Origin: Candidatus Zixiibacteriota bacterium
GTDB lineage: Bacteria; Zixibacteria; MSB-5A5; WJJR01
Reading direction: 5' to 3'
NCBI GenBank assembly: GCA_036397555.1
Contig: DASWIS010000031.1
Span: forward strand, 144,052-208,051
DNA: 64,000 nt
Shown here in pieces: positions 63,011 through 64,000 of the stretch. The notes below the pieces were generated by a model that worked only from the letters and a program-made list of their open reading frames with translations, was not told where the DNA came from and ran no database searches. A program made the translations under genes and the position numbers. Position 1 is the first letter of the stretch. Every line of letters begins with the position of its first letter.

Positions 63011-64000
63011 ATGAGTGCCGAGAATGCCTGCGCCATCATGAATGGGACATTGGCCCGCGTGCAGGATGGCGCGCGCCGTTTCGCCGGTGTCTCCATCGAC
63101 TCGCGGACGCTGCGGCCGCGCAACGCCTTCTTCTGCCTGCGGGGCGAACGTGTCGATGGGCACCGCTTTGCCGAGACGGCTGCGCGGAATAGCGCCGGCA
63201 CCATTGTGGTTAACAGGGAGCGTCTGCCGCGTTTTCGCCGACTGCCGGTTCCCGTCATCGGCGTCGATGACACGGTCACTGCGCTCGGCGATCTGGCGGC
63301 GGAGTTTCGCAAACGCTTCCCGACGCGCTATATCGCCGTCACCGGGTCGGTCGGCAAGACCACGACCAAAGAGATGATCGCAGCGGTCCTGGCGACCAAG
63401 TGCCGAGTCTTCCGCTCGCCGGGCAACTACAACAACCTGCTGGGCATTCCCCTGGCATTGCTGGAACGGACCCCTTCGTCGGATGCCGAACCGCTGGGCG
63501 TTCTCGAGTTCGGAATGTCCTCGCACGGTGAGATCGCGCGTCTTACCGGGATGATCCAGCCCCAATGGGGTGTGGTGACCCGCATCGGCGTCGCGCATTT
63601 GTTGCAGATGAAATCGTTGCTGCAGATCGCGCGCGCCAAACGCGAGTTGTTCGATCATTCGGATCCGAGCGTCACGGCCTTTCTGAATGCCGATGACCCG
63701 TACCAGCGGCGCTGGGCGGCCCGATGGCGCCGGCCGACCGTTCGCTACGGGATCGACCACGCCGGGGATGTCACGGCCTCCGATCTGCGCTCCACCGCAA
63801 GCGGCGTGTCCTTTCGCGTCAATGCTCGTCACGACTTCGCGATTCACATGGCGGGCGAGTACAACGTTTCCAATGCGCTTGCGGCCATCGCCGTCGGCCG
63901 TTCGTTCGGCGTCAGCTTTCGCGACATCGCCGACGCGTTGCGACGAGTCCGGCCGGTCGGTGAACGCTCGCGCATCCTGCGCTGGAACGGCGCGCTGATT
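63011..64000 (+). CDS. murF: UDP-MurNAc-tripeptide--D-alanyl-D-alanine ligase (3' end missing)
   Basis: Adds D-Ala-D-Ala to the UDP-MurNAc tripeptide. The visible 330 residues have the N-terminal substrate domain (FAGVSIDSRTLRPRNAFFCLRGERVDGH) and P-loop VTGSVGKTTTKEM. NNLLGIPLALL, EFGMSSHGEIARL and the carbamylated-lysine region IARAKRELF follow. NVSNALAAIAVG begins the next part, and the gene runs off the window. A GTG three codons upstream (63002) is an alternative start. It lies about 100 bases after murE, beyond the hairpin. Confidence 0.94.
   Translation, partial: MSAENACAIMNGTLARVQDGARRFAGVSIDSRTLRPRNAFFCLRGERVDGHRFAETAARNSAGTIVVNRERLPRFRRLPVPVIGVDDTVTALGDLAAEFRKRFPTRYIAVTGSVGKTTTKEMIAAVLATKCRVFRSPGNYNNLLGIPLALLERTPSSDAEPLGVLEFGMSSHGEIARLTGMIQPQWGVVTRIGVAHLLQMKSLLQIARAKRELFDHSDPSVTAFLNADDPYQRRWAARWRRPTVRYGIDHAGDVTASDLRSTASGVSFRVNARHDFAIHMAGEYNVSNALAAIAVGRSFGVSFRDIADALRRVRPVGERSRILRWNGALI

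Overview
The window is GC-rich chromosomal DNA that is almost wholly coding, with most genes in tight same-strand runs, many joined by ATGA or GTGA stop/start overlaps. It looks like a free-living diderm (Gram-negative-type) bacterium. It encodes apolipoprotein N-acyltransferase, many lipobox proteins, a MurE with the DNPR motif of meso-diaminopimelate enzymes, NagZ/AnmK murein recycling and a sigma-54 activator. Two secreted proteins end in FlgD-like/T9SS-like tails containing YPNP, several genes code for beta-propeller lipoproteins, the SRP RNA is the large Alu-bearing type, and the FtsI homologue carries a PASTA domain. Together these suggest an uncultured FCB-group lineage, for example a Zixibacteria-like candidate phylum. 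The phylum is inference, not read directly.

Layout. 1-5345: a sigma-54 response regulator (cut by the left edge) and its sensor kinase on the minus strand, divergent from two lipoprotein genes. One is a Spy/CpxP/ZraP-like LTxxQ protein, the other an unfamiliar G-x-W repeat protein, and a near-consensus -24/-12 promoter lies between the two arms. 5423-15187: rarD, queG, an archaeal-type class I aldolase, dxs, ispH, the three-gene transhydrogenase pntAA-pntAB-pntB and a peroxiredoxin. 15291-16933: tRNA-Ala(CGC), two minus-strand cysteine-rich exported proteins (one with a strict four-residue cysteine ladder) and the SRP RNA gene. 16949-19622: dnaX-ybaB-recR. 19690-20256: a REP-associated tyrosine transposase between two inverted REP palindromes; a third copy lies at about 26.3 kb. 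20274-26257: secA and two M16 peptidases, one active and one inactive.

26489-36816: a lipoprotein, an exported bactofilin-like membrane protein, a GAF-GGDEF cyclase, the wall set nagZ-anmK-SpoIID, mazG and a tandem duplication of a polyproline beta-propeller lipoprotein. 36927-48045: valS, a DUF4139 protein, a TPR protein, priA, purM and lnt. 48094-57131: a surface module with a secreted propeller, a FemAB/GNAT-like enzyme, three glycosyltransferases and a convergent gingipain-like C25 peptidase. 57594-64000: the start of the division/cell-wall cluster (mraZ, rsmH, ftsL, ftsI with PASTA, murE, murF cut by the right edge), preceded by helically phased repeats that may be MraZ boxes.

Much of the window concerns the cell envelope: stress sensing (ZraPSR-like unit), export (secA, lnt, SRP RNA), wall synthesis, recycling and septal remodelling (dcw genes, nagZ, anmK, SpoIID) and surface proteins and glycans. 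The best candidates for something undescribed are the sigma-54-driven two-lipoprotein unit and the cysteine-ladder operon.
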